Shown in pieces: positions 9,078 through 18,737 of a stretch of 34,398 bases of DNA (position 1 is its first letter; every line of letters starts with the position of its first letter). This DNA comes from Cylindrotheca closterium (Eukaryota > Bacillariophyta > Bacillariophyceae > Bacillariales > Bacillariaceae): positions 1-34,398 of the forward strand of contig CAKOGP040000979.1 of assembly GCA_933822405.4 (NCBI GenBank). Direction: 5' to 3'. The notes beneath the pieces were generated by a model that saw only the letters and a list, made by a program, of their open reading frames with translations, was not told where the DNA came from and ran no database searches. The position numbers and the translations under genes are program-made.

Positions 9078-11193
9078 TCAAGGACACTTTTCCCAGCATT
9101 TTCCCTTGACGTGATAACCAACACACATTTGCACCTTGGTGCCATTGTGGGTGATCTCAGGCGGCGGAGATCCAGCTTTCTGCTCGGCCTTTGGAAAAGC
9201 GGTGGCAAGGGCCAATTTCCGGAACTGGATGAGCTCTGGAACATGTGTGGAGTTCTTCACTTGGAGGCTGTTCTTTCCTTTGGATTTTTGGTCATCCTCG
9301 CCTGGCTTAATTCCTCCACCCTGTGGTGGAAAGAAACCATTGAAGAATGGAGGATACCCCAAGGAATGAGGTGTGAGACTGGAAGCACCGGAGCTGTCAG
9401 AAGACATTGGGACCATGCCTGGGGGCATCATGTAGGGCAGGTATCCCCCGTTCCATGGAGCTGTAGGTAATTGGGCCGCTGGTTCGCTCCAGTAGTTGGC
9501 AGGAAGCGCAGCAATCCAGCTGTCGGAGCGCTGTCGGATCTGTACCAGGATGTCAACAAAGTTGGGCGGATCCGGCTGATAGGACATAGAGCTCTCCACT
9601 GACTGCCAGTAGTTAACCATGCGGACTTGTACTGCCCTCAAGAAAAGAGCCGGCTTTGGCTCTGGTCGTGGCAACTTGTCGAGTAGGGCAGTGAAGTTGG
9701 CTTCATCTCGCACGTATTGCTGTAGGAACATTCCGTACGCTCGTAGGAAAGGATGGCTGAATGGCAGCAGGACTTGCCACAAGGTTAGTAGGCCCATAAG
9801 ATGACTTCGTGCCTTGGAGAAGGTGTCCGGGATGTGGACAGTAGGCTTTCTCAAGGCGATGGCGTCTTGTAGAGAGGCCCCTGATCCCCCGTGGACTTCC
9901 GCGTAAGCTGCTGCCCTTTCTCGGGCCGCCTTGGTCACTCCCACATCGGAGCCTCCATAGGACGGCAGGACAATAGAGAAAGGGTGAATTCCTTCTTCAA
10001 GGTCGTCAGTGTCGTTGCCACCGAGTTTCACCGCCTTCACTTTCTTCACCAAGTCCGGAGTGACAATGGGTACAGTTCCGAATCCCCCTGTCGCTTCGCT
10101 GCTCGCTTGGGACCTGAGGGCGGTTTCCAAAACGTCGAGGTCGGCTTTCTTGGGCTGAGAAGCCCATTCGGACCAGACAGGTGGGCACTGGCTAGTGTCT
10201 TGGACGTGGAGAACGCTGAGGAGCTTGTGGAGCATGGGACCAAAGAATTCGTCCACACTCCTGGGGACCTTGGCCTTGGCGTCTCGTGCTGTCGTTTCGG
10301 TCTGGGCGTCCTTTTGGGTTCGGACCAGTTCGTTGACTGATTGCGCCAGGCTCTGCTGAATTCCTAGCATGGACAGAAGTGAAGCTTCCTTCAGGCCCGG
10401 AAGATGCTGTTCCAACAGCTCTCGGCGTTGCACCTTGAGCGCTGCATCATCAAAAGGTCTATCAGGCAATGTTGTTGCAAGAGTTGGTGGAGCGCCCGCT
10501 CCTGCTCTAACCAGTGACAGTAGTAGCCAATCGGTGAGCTCGGGGCACTCAATTTCGTCTCCAGTGTTTTTGATGGCTGCTGCCAAGTCGATGAAACCCT
10601 TTCGAACTGGAACTTGGCGTCCCAGAACCAGATGCACATAGCGGTGTGGCAGAGGGATGTAGTGACGGGTCTTCGCTTGTTTGATGTTGGCATCCGTGTC
10701 CTGGAACGGTCCAATAGAGGAGTCGTCCGGATTGAGCTGGAGAATGTCCAGAGCTCGCTCCAGATCCTTTGGGACGTTTTCCTCTGTTCCAGTTCCTGGC
10801 GACATAAAGGCGTCCTGTGGAAATTCTACAGTGGTGATGGTGTTGGCAACCACATCGCCGGTGAACGCGTAGGCCTTTCCATCGCAGCGGCTTGGGACCC
10901 CAGGCAGTGGACTTGTAGAAGGCTGGTGCATGGACCAATAGATAGAATAAATTCCCATTGTCATTGATGAGCGACAGGTAGGCCATGGGATAAGCGGAGG
11001 TAGACAGTTCGGCGCTGTTGTAAACTCTGTAGGCTCGCATGAGCGCTTGGTAGTCTTGTTGATGGGGGTCCAAAGTGGTGTTGCCGAAAAATTCATGGTA
11101 AGCGGTCAGCTGTGGTGTTGGTGCTGCTGGTGCAGCTGCGGGTGCTGTTGGCGCTGCCACAGTCGGCGCCGTTGGTGCTGTTGCCGCGGCCAT
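9078..11193 (-). pseudogene. DIRS-like gag-type ORF, frameshifted
   Basis: It starts MAAATAPTAP with an Ala/Pro/Thr-rich head (residues 1-28), then about 75 residues before the reading moves to another frame near 10880. The second frame holds most of the protein, about 600 residues, with a Gly/Pro-rich stretch (PPFFNGFFPPQGGG) and a C-terminal zinc-finger-like segment CVGYHVKGKCWEKC. The frame is cut by TGA at 9078-9080 where the finger should continue: after the stop the same frame reads AADHVAHSAQDTAKL for 26 codons to a second TGA at about 9004. A Cys/His cluster of this form is usual at the end of gag-like proteins of DIRS and related elements. The first TGA probably replaces an Arg codon (CGA). 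Product: nucleocapsid-like RNA-binding structural protein, inactive here. Confidence 0.6.
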
Positions 11194-11339
11194 GATTACT
11201 TGAAACCTTTTCTATTCTATGCCTAGTCAACGTTGACGTGTCTTACAACTTCGATCCTGATGCGTTAGGAAGGAGAAAAGACAAGAATATGCGATCGCTG
11301 TTGTTGAGGACTCGCTGCGGGATCTCTGCTGCGCGCACC

Positions 11340-12470
11340 GCGCTTGTTCAATAGTCACTACTGTTGGATGAAGTTCAGACCTTCACCAGTATCAAACTTG
11401 GCCTTGACCTCCTGCATCATGCAACGAGCGATCAGAATAGCGTGGTCATAATCAGCTTTCATCTCATTCCCAATATGTTGGAAACATAGACTTCAATTTG
11501 TCCTTTAATGGTTTCATTTCCCTCTCTCGATGCTTGCGTCTTGTCGCAACTCGATTCTTGTTCTTATTGGCAGAACTGCAACTCCTGCTCAACGGCCATT
11601 CTCTTGGTTTCTTTGGAGCTTGAGAAAGGTTCAGCCCAGACATTGCAGCTTGCGCATAAGTTTGCCCAGATCAAGTGACTTTTGCTACTTAAGGCGTTTC
11701 AGGCTCAAATACAATCTTTTCTTCTGACGGTTCTTGTAGATCCTCCAGATCAGTAACAAGGCTCCCAATATCATCGGTTCCTCTATCGGCATTTTCTTGA
11801 TGGTGATCCAAATCGGCCACAATAGCTTCTTCTTCATCATCACAAGAATCGCTGTCATCTGATTCATAGTCATCATCTCCTTGGAATCTGACAGTGAGTT
11901 CTTGCATATCATCGACATCATTGTCTGCATCTGCCAAGAGCTCTTCTCTTTCTGAGTCATCGATATCATTGAATTGTCCATGTAGGTTGAAATCACGTTC
12001 ATCTTCATCTTCAGGTTCATACTCCTGATCAAAGGCTTCTTCTAAGTAATCCGCTCCTGCGATTCTATTGCCATCTTGAAATGTCTCCAAATCTCTCGTC
12101 TTATCGAAGAACTTGACAAAAGTAACACCTTCAGCAGTAGCCCAGGCTTCAACATTACTTGGTCGGTAACGGGTAGTACGACGACCCTGGGTCAAGAAAT
12201 CATCTTCTTAGTATTGAGGTTGAGCACTCGGTGCCCAGTACGTTGTCCCTTCGTAGGTTCAATGTAGATCGCTTTGATACTTCGGGGTTCCATTGAAGTG
12301 TTGGAATCCGTCCCAATTGCATGAACATACTGTCCAAGCTCAGCAACCATGTCATTCTTGTAGTTGAAATTGACATTATCAATGATTTGCTGCGGACTGA
12401 AATGTTAGGAAATACTGTCTTTCTGGAACACGCGAGGACTTGGTGTTTTTGGCGTGTTTTGTGAATATTT
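11340..12470 (-). pseudogene. Copia integrase C-terminus, acidic linker and RT upstream remnant
   Basis: Beginning near 12425 the minus strand reads FSPQQIIDNVNFNYKNDM, then MEPRSIKAIYIEPTKGQ and HRVLNLNTKKMIS, which resemble the integrase C-terminal region of Copia polyproteins. After a stop and frame change an open stretch at 12195-11689 codes VEAWATAEGVTFVKFF followed by about 110 residues dominated by Asp and Glu, the usual acidic linker between integrase and RT. Past 11689 only short frames survive; the last recognisable piece ends GLNFIQQ followed by TAG near 11340. Frameshifts occur at about 12200 and near 11680. Between 12425 and 12478 the retropepsin is joined straight to this part, so the integrase core has been deleted. 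Confidence 0.6.
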
Positions 12471-12952
12471 ATTAGAAATCGAATTTTCAGAAATAGTTTT
12501 TTTGCATTGCTTAACTGGCGACAATACATTGCACTTGTCTCTTTGGCACCTTGTTCGACATTTGCTCCAAGTTGCTCCAACACATATACACCCCTACGAT
12601 TCACAAATCGCATCTGTCTGTCTCCATCGCAATGCACAACAAAGGCATTGTCAAAATCAGTATCCATGGTAATGCGGTATCCCGCAGCAATCATCTCGCG
12701 CATAGCAAGTACATTGGCAATTCCGTCTTCATCATAATAGACTGGAGGCGGAAATCTTCCTAAAAACCCTTCTTCATCGAGAACTCTGCTGCCCACGTTA
12801 GTGTGCATATCGAGCTCTTTCTCAGCTTGACGTAGTCCATGCATGAGTTCACCATTACAAATGGTGGTGTTGGTGCAACCACTGTCCATGATGACGTGAT
12901 CGAGCAAACCAAACGGATCTCTTTCGATTCTGCGGCTTTGAATAAACTGCAT
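12471..12952 (-). pseudogene. Copia retropepsin (copy 1), active-site motif intact
   Basis: The frame opens directly after the gag TGA at 12956-12958 and stays in the gag frame. The aspartic protease motif VIMDSGCTNTT holds the catalytic Asp (codon at 12884-12886). Downstream are the flap-like FLGRFPPPVYYDEDG and the VYVLEQL segment typical of the protease-to-integrase region. It runs out after SAMYCRQLSNAKK, where the deletion removing the integrase begins. The enzyme would cleave the Gag-Pol polyprotein; here its continuation is destroyed. Confidence 0.7.
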
Positions 12953-12955
12953 ACC

Positions 12956-14857
12956 TCAATCTGCTTCAGTAGCAAGATCTGGCAAGTCTTCACTTTTACT
13001 AGCATAGTGCCAGTCGGCTTGAAGTTTGACGTTAGTTGTTCCATTAGGACATGGAATAAGATAGACAGCATTGCCATTCTCATCCTTTCCCTTGATAGCA
13101 TTGTGAAAGACATTTGACGTATCATAATAGCCAGTCTTCACAACCTGCGGAGTTTGAGCTTGAGTTGCATCGAATCCTTGGCGCACTTGAGCACCACTGA
13201 AGCCTTGTTGGCTGAGTTGCATTCCACTGAACGCAATCTCACCGTTAGCATTCATAGAATAAGTGACAGTAACATTGCCGCCACCTTGAGTTGGAATCTG
13301 CATGAGCTGCATTCCCAAAGGAACTTGCATCATTTGATTACCTGTAGGTAGTAGCAGCAAGTCGCAAAGGTGTGTTAACACTTCCTGCAACACTCAATGT
13401 TCCACCAGTGTTCACACTTGTTGCTGGAGAAGTTCCAGGAACTGTAGCTGTAGCTGGGACAGTTGCTCCAATCTGATTAATCTGATTTAAATTGAGCTTC
13501 TTCCCGTAATCAATATAGTGTGTTGGCTGCTTCCATTGACTCTCTGGTAGCAGTCTGTTTGGGCATTTTGGAGACATATGGTCCTCTTTGCCACATACAT
13601 AACATGCAGCCTTTTTCTTATTGTCCTTCGGTTTAGCTGTAGCTGGGACAGTTGTAGCTGGGACAATTGCTCCAATCTGATTAAGATTGAGCTTCTTCCC
13701 ATAATCAACATAGTGTTTCGGATGCTTCCATTGAATCTCTGGTAGCAGTCTGTTTGGGCATTTTGGAGACATATGGTCCTCTTTGCCACATACATAACAT
13801 GCTGCCTTCTTCTTATCGTCCTTTGGTTTACCTTTACCTTTACCTTTACCTTTACCTTTACCTTTACCTTTATCTGGTTGGTCTTTTCCTTGGTAAAGGT
13901 TCACTCCCGGATTCTTGGTCACATCCATGTGAATCTTCAACATATCTTGTGCTTTGCTGACCGTCTTTGGATGATAATCCACTTCCCTGCAGTAGATCCT
14001 CTGAAGATCCAGCATCAGAGGAGCTGTTCTTGTTCGATCACAGTTGCACAGGAATCCTGTTGCAAGAACGGCTTCAAAGCAAAGATATCATCCTTGAACT
14101 TGTCTTTAGCAGTAGTATCGGTGCTAGCAATAGCAGCATACGCTTTTGTCTTGACTGCAAAATTTCGGAACCAGCCAATGCCATATAGATCTTGCAGGAC
14201 TTCAGCCTGTCTCAAGAATCGTTCCTTGAAATGCATCAAGTTCTCGGTTGTTCCTTGCTTCATAGCAAAGAACTTTTGATTGGTTTCCCAGAAATCCAAG
14301 GACCCATACTTAACATCAGCACTCTTCTTCATGAATCGTTCAATATGTTTCAAGAGTTTGATTGGATCTTCAAGAGTAGTCGTGAAACCGGCTTCACCTC
14401 GAACCTTGATATCCATTGCTTTGGTCACAAACTTAAGCATGATGTTTGACTTCACAATTCTCTTGTTTGTTTCGAAGTAGGCTGATCTTTGCATGTTCTC
14501 GTCGAGCTTTGCAGAATAGAGAATCTTGTTTTGAGCCATCTCTGTTTCTCTTGCAACAGCTTCAGTTGGAGTTGGAGCATTCAATGTTGGAGCGATCGCA
14601 TTGAAGCCGATCGACTTTCCATCTCAAATTGATTTCACCATGTCTTCGGAACATTTCATTCCAGAAGCTTGGATGTAGTCAATAACTCTTTCTTTGGCAT
14701 CTTTGTACGACAATCTTGCCTTTCCATCATTTTCATCATTCGTTAAAAATAGATGTTTCACAACTGTTGAACTCGAATTGCTCTTGACTTTCTGAGGAGT
14801 CATACGCCCTCTTCCTCCACCGGATGAAGAACGTCCCATAGTCAACGAATCACTCAC
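12956..14857 (-). pseudogene. Copia gag (copy 1) with duplicated CCHC zinc knuckle
   Basis: It begins MSDSLTMGRSSSGGGRGR (an alternative Met follows six residues later). An in-frame TGA at 14624-14626 is followed in the same frame by the capsid-like part (EMAQNKILYSAKLDENMQ to FRNFAVKTKAY). A frame change near 14070 leads to MLDLQRIYCREVDYHPKTV, then a (GK)n tract and two CCHC knuckles, CYVCGKEDHMSPKC, in a 195-bp tandem duplication. Another frame change near 13345 leads into a Gln/Met-rich tail ending DLPDLATEAD at TGA 12956-12958. Copy 2 shares the TGA at the start, both frame changes and the final TGA. Gag would package element RNA. As read, it needs stop suppression and frameshifting, or it is dead. 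Confidence 0.7.
13506..13880 (-). repeat. 195-bp tandem duplication of the gag zinc-knuckle segment plus (TTTACC)n tract
   Basis: The blocks around 13546 and 13741 repeat the same coding segment: CCHC knuckle, a YGKKLNLNQIG segment and a VPAT-rich spacer. Copy 2 of this Copia has only one knuckle. The adjoining TTTACC tract at 13825-13872 codes Lys-Gly pairs and has about seven to eight units here but only about four at 23458-23486. Both length differences look like slippage or unequal exchange in a gag spacer. Confidence 0.8.
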
Positions 14858-14921
14858 TCCTTTGTAGATAAGGCAGTGCTGTTCTTGACGTATATTTGTT
14901 TTATTGCCTTTTGTGATTGAA

Positions 14922-15392
14922 TGTTAGAATAAAGCAAAATGTGCTCTATCATGAGTGCCTCTAGCGCTCAGAACAAACTCTCTGCAATCTAAATTTGTAA
15001 TCGACTGTACAACACTTTCACAATAATAGTTCTCCTGTGTTAGGTATACTTTGAGTGAAATTGTTCCTATTTGATTAATGTTTGGCTTGAATTGATGATT
15101 CAATCACAAAAGTGATTCGACTTCTACGAGAATTCTGTGTTGAATGCAGTACTTTGGGACATCTTCTATTATTCCCTACTGCATCCTACACACCATCGAT
15201 ATTCCACTTGTATAGGGTCTTTCTCTTTTTGTGTGGATACACCCTAACCCAGATTGTCTGACAGACTTGCGTCCGGCAGACTTGCGTCAAATCCCGACAT
15301 CATGATCGAAGTCCGATCGCACCTGTCGAAAACTTTGTACTTGAATAGTTTCTTTTGGAACGTAAAAACTCATATTTCGTCATATCCCAACA
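14922..15392 (-). repeat. Copia 5' LTR (471 bp)
   Basis: The block starts TGTTAG and ends CCAACA, an inverted terminal pair of the TG...CA type. It sits 64 bases upstream of the gag start on the minus strand, as expected for the 5' LTR. Outside it, at 15393, related Copia integrase sequence starts, so the element seems to have inserted into another Copia. No partner LTR is present, so the limits rest on terminal motifs and position only. Confidence 0.65.
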
Positions 15393-15394
15393 AT

Positions 15395-15657
15395 ATTGGC
15401 ATTATCGATGATTTGCTGCGGACTAAAATGTGAGGAAATACTGTTTTTTTTCTGGGGAAAGACATTCAATACCTCACTTTGTAGGGTAATCGTGCAAGAG
15501 CTACTCTGACTCTTTCTTTCAGCGTTCGATTGTTTCGCTCAGCTGTAGGCTCGTGGTCTCCAGCTGCAGTCGGGTCAATAGTAACACCCATATCATCTAG
15601 CATATCATCCGTCAGAGGGAGCCCGATGAATGCCTGATCACACTTGATTGTCTTAAC
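15395..15657 (-). pseudogene. Copia integrase fragment (third copy)
   Basis: The minus strand codes HVKTIKCDQAFIGL (second catalytic Asp region) and TAERNNRTLKERVRVALARL (third catalytic Glu), then LPYKV with a 44-bp-scale deletion relative to copy 2, and FSPQQIID. It matches copy 2 at 21598-21850 and the residual stretch of copy 1 near 12375-12425. Here the codon after TAE is CGA (Arg) where copy 2 has TGA. The fragment stops at 15657 against an inverted Copia piece and at 15393 against the LTR of copy 1. Confidence 0.75.
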
Positions 15658-16197
15658 ATGAATCCACATGAAAAGGGAACGACCCCAATGCATGCGGAAA
15701 ACCAACGAATCCAACAAGAGAGCAATCGAGCCATCCAACAACTGTCCGAACAAATGAACCTCATGGTCCAGTCCCAACCAGGAGCCTACCAGCCGCCCAT
15801 CCCACACACGACCTACTACATGCCACACCAGGGTCCTGCCTACCAACCAACGGAGATACCACCCCCAATATACCCACCTGTACCACCATTCTACATGTAC
15901 CAAGCACCCCAGCACGACCCAAAGGACGATTTGAAAAAGCAAATTGAAGAACTCCAACGCAAACTCGCTGACAAAGAGAATCAAAATGGTGGCAACAGGA
16001 ACAAACACGGCCCCTTCCCACCACGGACCAAACGCTTCCACAATAATGACAACTATTGTTGGACCCACGGACACGACCTTCCCAACACACATACCAGTGC
16101 CACGTGTAAATTCCCCAAACAAGGCCACCAAACCACGGCCACAAAACTCAATCGCATGGGCGGATCTGAGAAGAACAAACAATGGGTTGGCTTGTGA
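15658..16197 (+). pseudogene. Copia gag C-terminal fragment (second lineage)
   Basis: A frame of 179 codons begins MNPHEKGTTP, but the ATG lies on the junction with the neighbouring integrase fragment, so this start is accidental. Residues 15-40 look helical and Gln-rich; 40-90 are Pro/Tyr-rich; 90-110 may form a short coiled coil (KKQIEELQRKLADKE). The C-terminal part has the Cys/His motif YCWTHGHDLPNTHTSATC followed by KFPKQGHQ, and ends with RMGGSEKN. That finger, with the following GH and MGGS, is common in diatom Copia gag proteins as I remember them. It ends with TGA at 16195-16197, and the protease follows in the same frame. Confidence 0.7.
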
Positions 16198-16498
16198 CAA
16201 CCCAGGCGAACGAATCTATGTCAGATTAGCATCCTCCCGAGCCTTGCTAATAAACCAGCCCTTTACTCTATGACTACACCACCCCTTTGTTCTAGCCCAC
16301 CCACATCCATTGTCGCTGACTCCGGCGCGACCACAAACTTCAGTTTACCCGGCATGCACACCATCAACCGCCGAACCGATCCTATTGGCATCCACGCCCT
16401 CATGCCCAACAATGACACTTTGCGCTCTACACACACTGCCAACCTACTATTCAGCAATCTTCCCTCTGCGGCAACCCACTGTCATGAAATGCCCCACC
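16198..16498 (+). pseudogene. Copia retropepsin fragment (second lineage)
   Basis: The gag frame continues without another stop after the TGA at 16195-16197 and reaches the aspartic protease motif IVADSGATTNF, then IHALMPNNDTLRSTHTANL. The catalytic Asp-Ser-Gly is intact. The domain is cut off at 16498, where the 161-bp direct repeat starts. Integrase, RT and RNase H are missing. Confidence 0.7.
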
Positions 16499-16659
16499 CT
16501 TTTCAAAAGGAATGAGCTGCAACTGAGCTGCAGCTCATTCACCAACTTCTTTCACAACCTCTTTGGTACGTAGCTTTCCACTGTCCTGCTACTGTACCTT
16601 CTTTGCATACGTACTTGGGCGTTCCGATCAGTCTGTCCTTCGCTCGCCAACACCTGCAG
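16499..16659 (-). repeat. 161-bp direct repeat, 3' copy
   Basis: It runs from CTTTTCAAAAGG to CACCTGCAG and matches 21437-21597 at 157 of 161 positions in the same orientation. It contains the 12-base palindrome GAGCTGCAGCTC preceded by a near copy (GAGCTGCAACTGAG). It separates the inverted Copia fragment from the tyrosine recombinase end of element B. Confidence 0.9.
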
Positions 16660-16845
16660 CGATTGCTCATCCTTCTCAATCGCTTTGGATTTCGCAGACT
16701 CCAATTGGGCCTAAAAGAGTTTCAATGATGTTTTTGGGCTGACAGTTGTTACTAGCTGTTGGCTCCCAATCCCCCAGCGCAAGCGCTGGTTTCCTCCATT
16801 CGGCCATCTTGTTGCCGTCCAGGGTGTGGTGGGTGAAAAAAAACG

Positions 16846-18029
16846 CTAGTGCCCGACGTGATCAACAAGAACATCGGTCAAGCGTTGCATCCAAGGCTTG
16901 GACTGGGTGTGAAGATACCGAAAAACTTCATTGGAGCGCCACCGACCAAGTAGTTTGATGAGACTAGTCGGGATATTGCCTTCCAGAAGCGCGGTAGCCC
17001 CGGTGCATCGAAGAGCACCAATTGTGGGAGGTCGATCGATCTCCACTGCTCTCAAATATTTTGTCATCATTCGATCTGTGACATTGCAAGGGACTCCAAA
17101 CTCGGAGTAGTAGGTGAACAGGGGGGTGTCGCCAGTTGTGTGTTGACTCTGTCGAAGGTGTCGGACAATGGCAATCAGCGTAGCTGTTGGGTTGTCACCA
17201 TTTAATGACGTGCCCAAACCGATCTTTTTGTCTGGCACCGCATTTTTTTGTTTGTCAAATATCAGACCGGCGAATGTCACAAGTGACGTGTCCAGGAGGC
17301 GAATGGGAATGACGTCGCCACGAAATTCTGCGTCGTTGATACGAAAAAACCCTTGCTTCAACTTGAAAGGAAATTGCGTTCCCGCTTTTGACAGAAATTC
17401 GCCAGGATGTAACAAAAAGAAAAACCCCAACCACATCAATCAATTCATTGCCTTTGCGGCATGTGTACTTGTGGGTTTTTTGGCGAGCTTTGATGCTTGC
17501 CTTAACAAGGACTTTGGCAATGGGCGTACTCACTGTGCTGCTGGATCCTCTTTCTTCCAACTTTTCAGCAGCCGTGTCCCACAAAAGTCCATTGTTCCTG
17601 GTGCATATCGGTTCATCCTCGGATCGAGCAGTCCCAATGAGGAAAAGGCCTGGCCCACCTGGCGCATGGTATCTTCAGCCGTTCGACCCCGGACCTGTCT
17701 CTTACTGGGGGCAATTTTTCCACGTCGCCATTGGGTTCCAAAGAGGAGGATGATGAGCAAGGGATCGTCGACCGCTGACAATCCTGGGTCGAGGGTGAGG
17801 CTGTCGCAGAAGGCAACCCATGTGGTCCAGACAGAGTGTGCCTTTGCAACTCTTGAAGGACAGACTCCGCGTTCGATTCCGAGTTCAACAGCACGGATGT
17901 CATCAAGGAGTTCACGGCGTTCGGCATCCTGTACAGTTGCCAAGAGTTGATCTGTGGATACGTGCGATTAAAATATGAGATAAATTTGGCGTCAGACAGG
18001 TGCCACAGTCGGCTAGCATCGTCAGCCAT
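16846..18029 (-). pseudogene. tyrosine recombinase of the DIRS-like element B
   Basis: The minus strand starts with the linker MADDASRLWHLSDAKF, usual between RNase H and recombinase in DIRS elements, then shifts frame near 17945 to an N-terminal helical domain (VWTTWVAFCDSLTL, RQVGQAFSSLGLLDPRMN). Further frame changes near 17560 and 17430 lead to the catalytic domain: FFLLHPGEF, ALRCTGATALL, KLLGRWRSNEVFRYLH. The last motif holds the nucleophile Tyr. At LLHPGEF families normally have Arg before Pro; here it is His (codon at 17407-17409), so the first catalytic Arg is lost. The enzyme would integrate a circular DNA intermediate without target duplication. With at least three frameshifts and a lost Arg it is inactive. 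Confidence 0.78.
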
Positions 18030-18737
18030 TCGATTGTTCGTTCCAGATAAGTGCCCAATACGATGATGTGCTCGTTTTTCCCGCTGTAATCCTGCCGCTA
18101 ACCGTAATATTCTTGCTCTTGCTAACCGTAATATTCTTGCTCTTGCCTTTCAAGAGGTGGACGATCCTTTTGTGCGCCATGACACTGCTGGTGTGTTATC
18201 ACAGCCAGTATAAGTGGTTTCGCCTTCCACCTGGGCGGTCTTTCCAAGGACAAAATGATGGAGAACGGTGCTTTCCAGCTCCAAGTCTGAGTTGGTAAGT
18301 TTTCCTGTCAGATTGTGATTGGAAATAACCTCTTTTTTCACTGCTTCTTGATATGGTTCGCGCCAGACGATGGCCTCTCCATTGTTGGTGAACCACACTC
18401 CTCCCCTTCCCGACTTTGCCGCATCGCAAGCGCCAACGTGTAAGTCAACGCCTGGTACCAGTTCTTCAAGTGTTGTGGGGCGCTTTGCAAGGCCATGAAG
18501 AAAATCTTGGAAGATTTCCAGTTGCTCGCGGACCTCAGGAGTCAACCGCACCCTATAATCCACCTGTCGAGTCAGTGCATCCTGCAGCAAGGAGAAATGT
18601 CCCTCACTGCCCGACATTCCTGGCTGCAGGCTGCATAAGACTCCTAACATCTGCTGCCATCGTTTCAGGGAGACGCGTTTGCAATCCAAGACCTCGCCCA
18701 GGAGTGACAGGGCCTTGCTCACTCGTTTCTCTTTCAA
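18030..18737 (-). pseudogene. RNase H domain of the DIRS-like element B
   Basis: The frame contains the connection region (LKRWQQMLGVLCSLQPG), then VDLHVGACDAAKSGRGGVWF with the first RNase H Asp, the segment TNSDLELE with the catalytic Glu, and TGCDNTPAVSW with the third acidic residue. It meets a TGA near 18150 and continues in the same frame through KARARILRLARARILRLA to the recombinase linker. The doubled ARARILRL comes from a 24-bp tandem duplication. A TAA also sits upstream near 18738, between RT and this part. The domain would degrade RNA in RNA:DNA hybrids during reverse transcription. Confidence 0.75.
18097..18144. repeat. 24-bp exact tandem duplication
   Basis: Two perfect head-to-tail copies of a 24-base unit beginning GCTAACCGTAATATTC. 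Being a multiple of three it doubles eight codons without changing the frame, in the linker between RNase H and tyrosine recombinase. Confidence 0.95.

Larger units (their letters stand above)
8236..11335 (-). mobile_element. DIRS-like retrotransposon fragment A (gag plus truncated RT)
   Basis: Read on the minus strand, a long gag-like frame is followed by a reverse transcriptase that breaks off just after its KIDIADGFYRI motif at 8236. RNase H and tyrosine recombinase are missing. The reverse transcriptase is clearly related to that of element B at 18734-19725, which does carry a tyrosine recombinase; this is the basis for the DIRS-like call. The right border, near 11335, is where Copia sequence begins. 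No terminal repeats were found. The exact outer limits are approximate. Confidence 0.65.
11336..15392 (-). mobile_element. Ty1/Copia element, copy 1 (one LTR, 3'-truncated)
   Basis: On the minus strand the order is LTR (15392-14922), gag with CCHC knuckles, retropepsin, a remnant of the integrase C-terminus, an acidic linker, and the first residues before the reverse transcriptase (EMKADYDHAILIARCMMQV). It then breaks off near 11340 against the DIRS-like fragment. The integrase catalytic core and all of the RT palm are gone, and no 3' LTR was found. Order PR-IN-RT identifies Copia. A second, partly complementary copy lies at 21598-27387 and allows the lesions to be compared. Confidence 0.82.
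15658..16498 (+). mobile_element. inverted Copia fragment of a second lineage (gag C-terminus and protease)
   Basis: This plus-strand piece carries the end of a gag and the start of a pol, in the opposite direction to all neighbouring elements. It is cut at 16498 by the 161-bp repeat of the DIRS-like element and at about 15658 by the integrase scrap. It shares no obvious sequence with the other Copia copies in the window, so it is a separate lineage. There is no LTR. Confidence 0.75.

Noticed and set aside
9048..9470. Plus-strand 140-codon ORF
   Set aside because: It is the antisense of the DIRS-like gag and has no features of its own.
13825..13872. Telomere-like repeat (TTTACC)n
   Set aside because: It is inside the Copia gag frame and codes Lys-Gly pairs; the unit is not a telomere unit.
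14880..14921. A tRNA primer-binding site next to the LTR
   Set aside because: The bases following the LTR on the minus strand (TTCAATCACAAAAGGC) do not match an initiator-Met tRNA 3' end that I can name, so no site is called.
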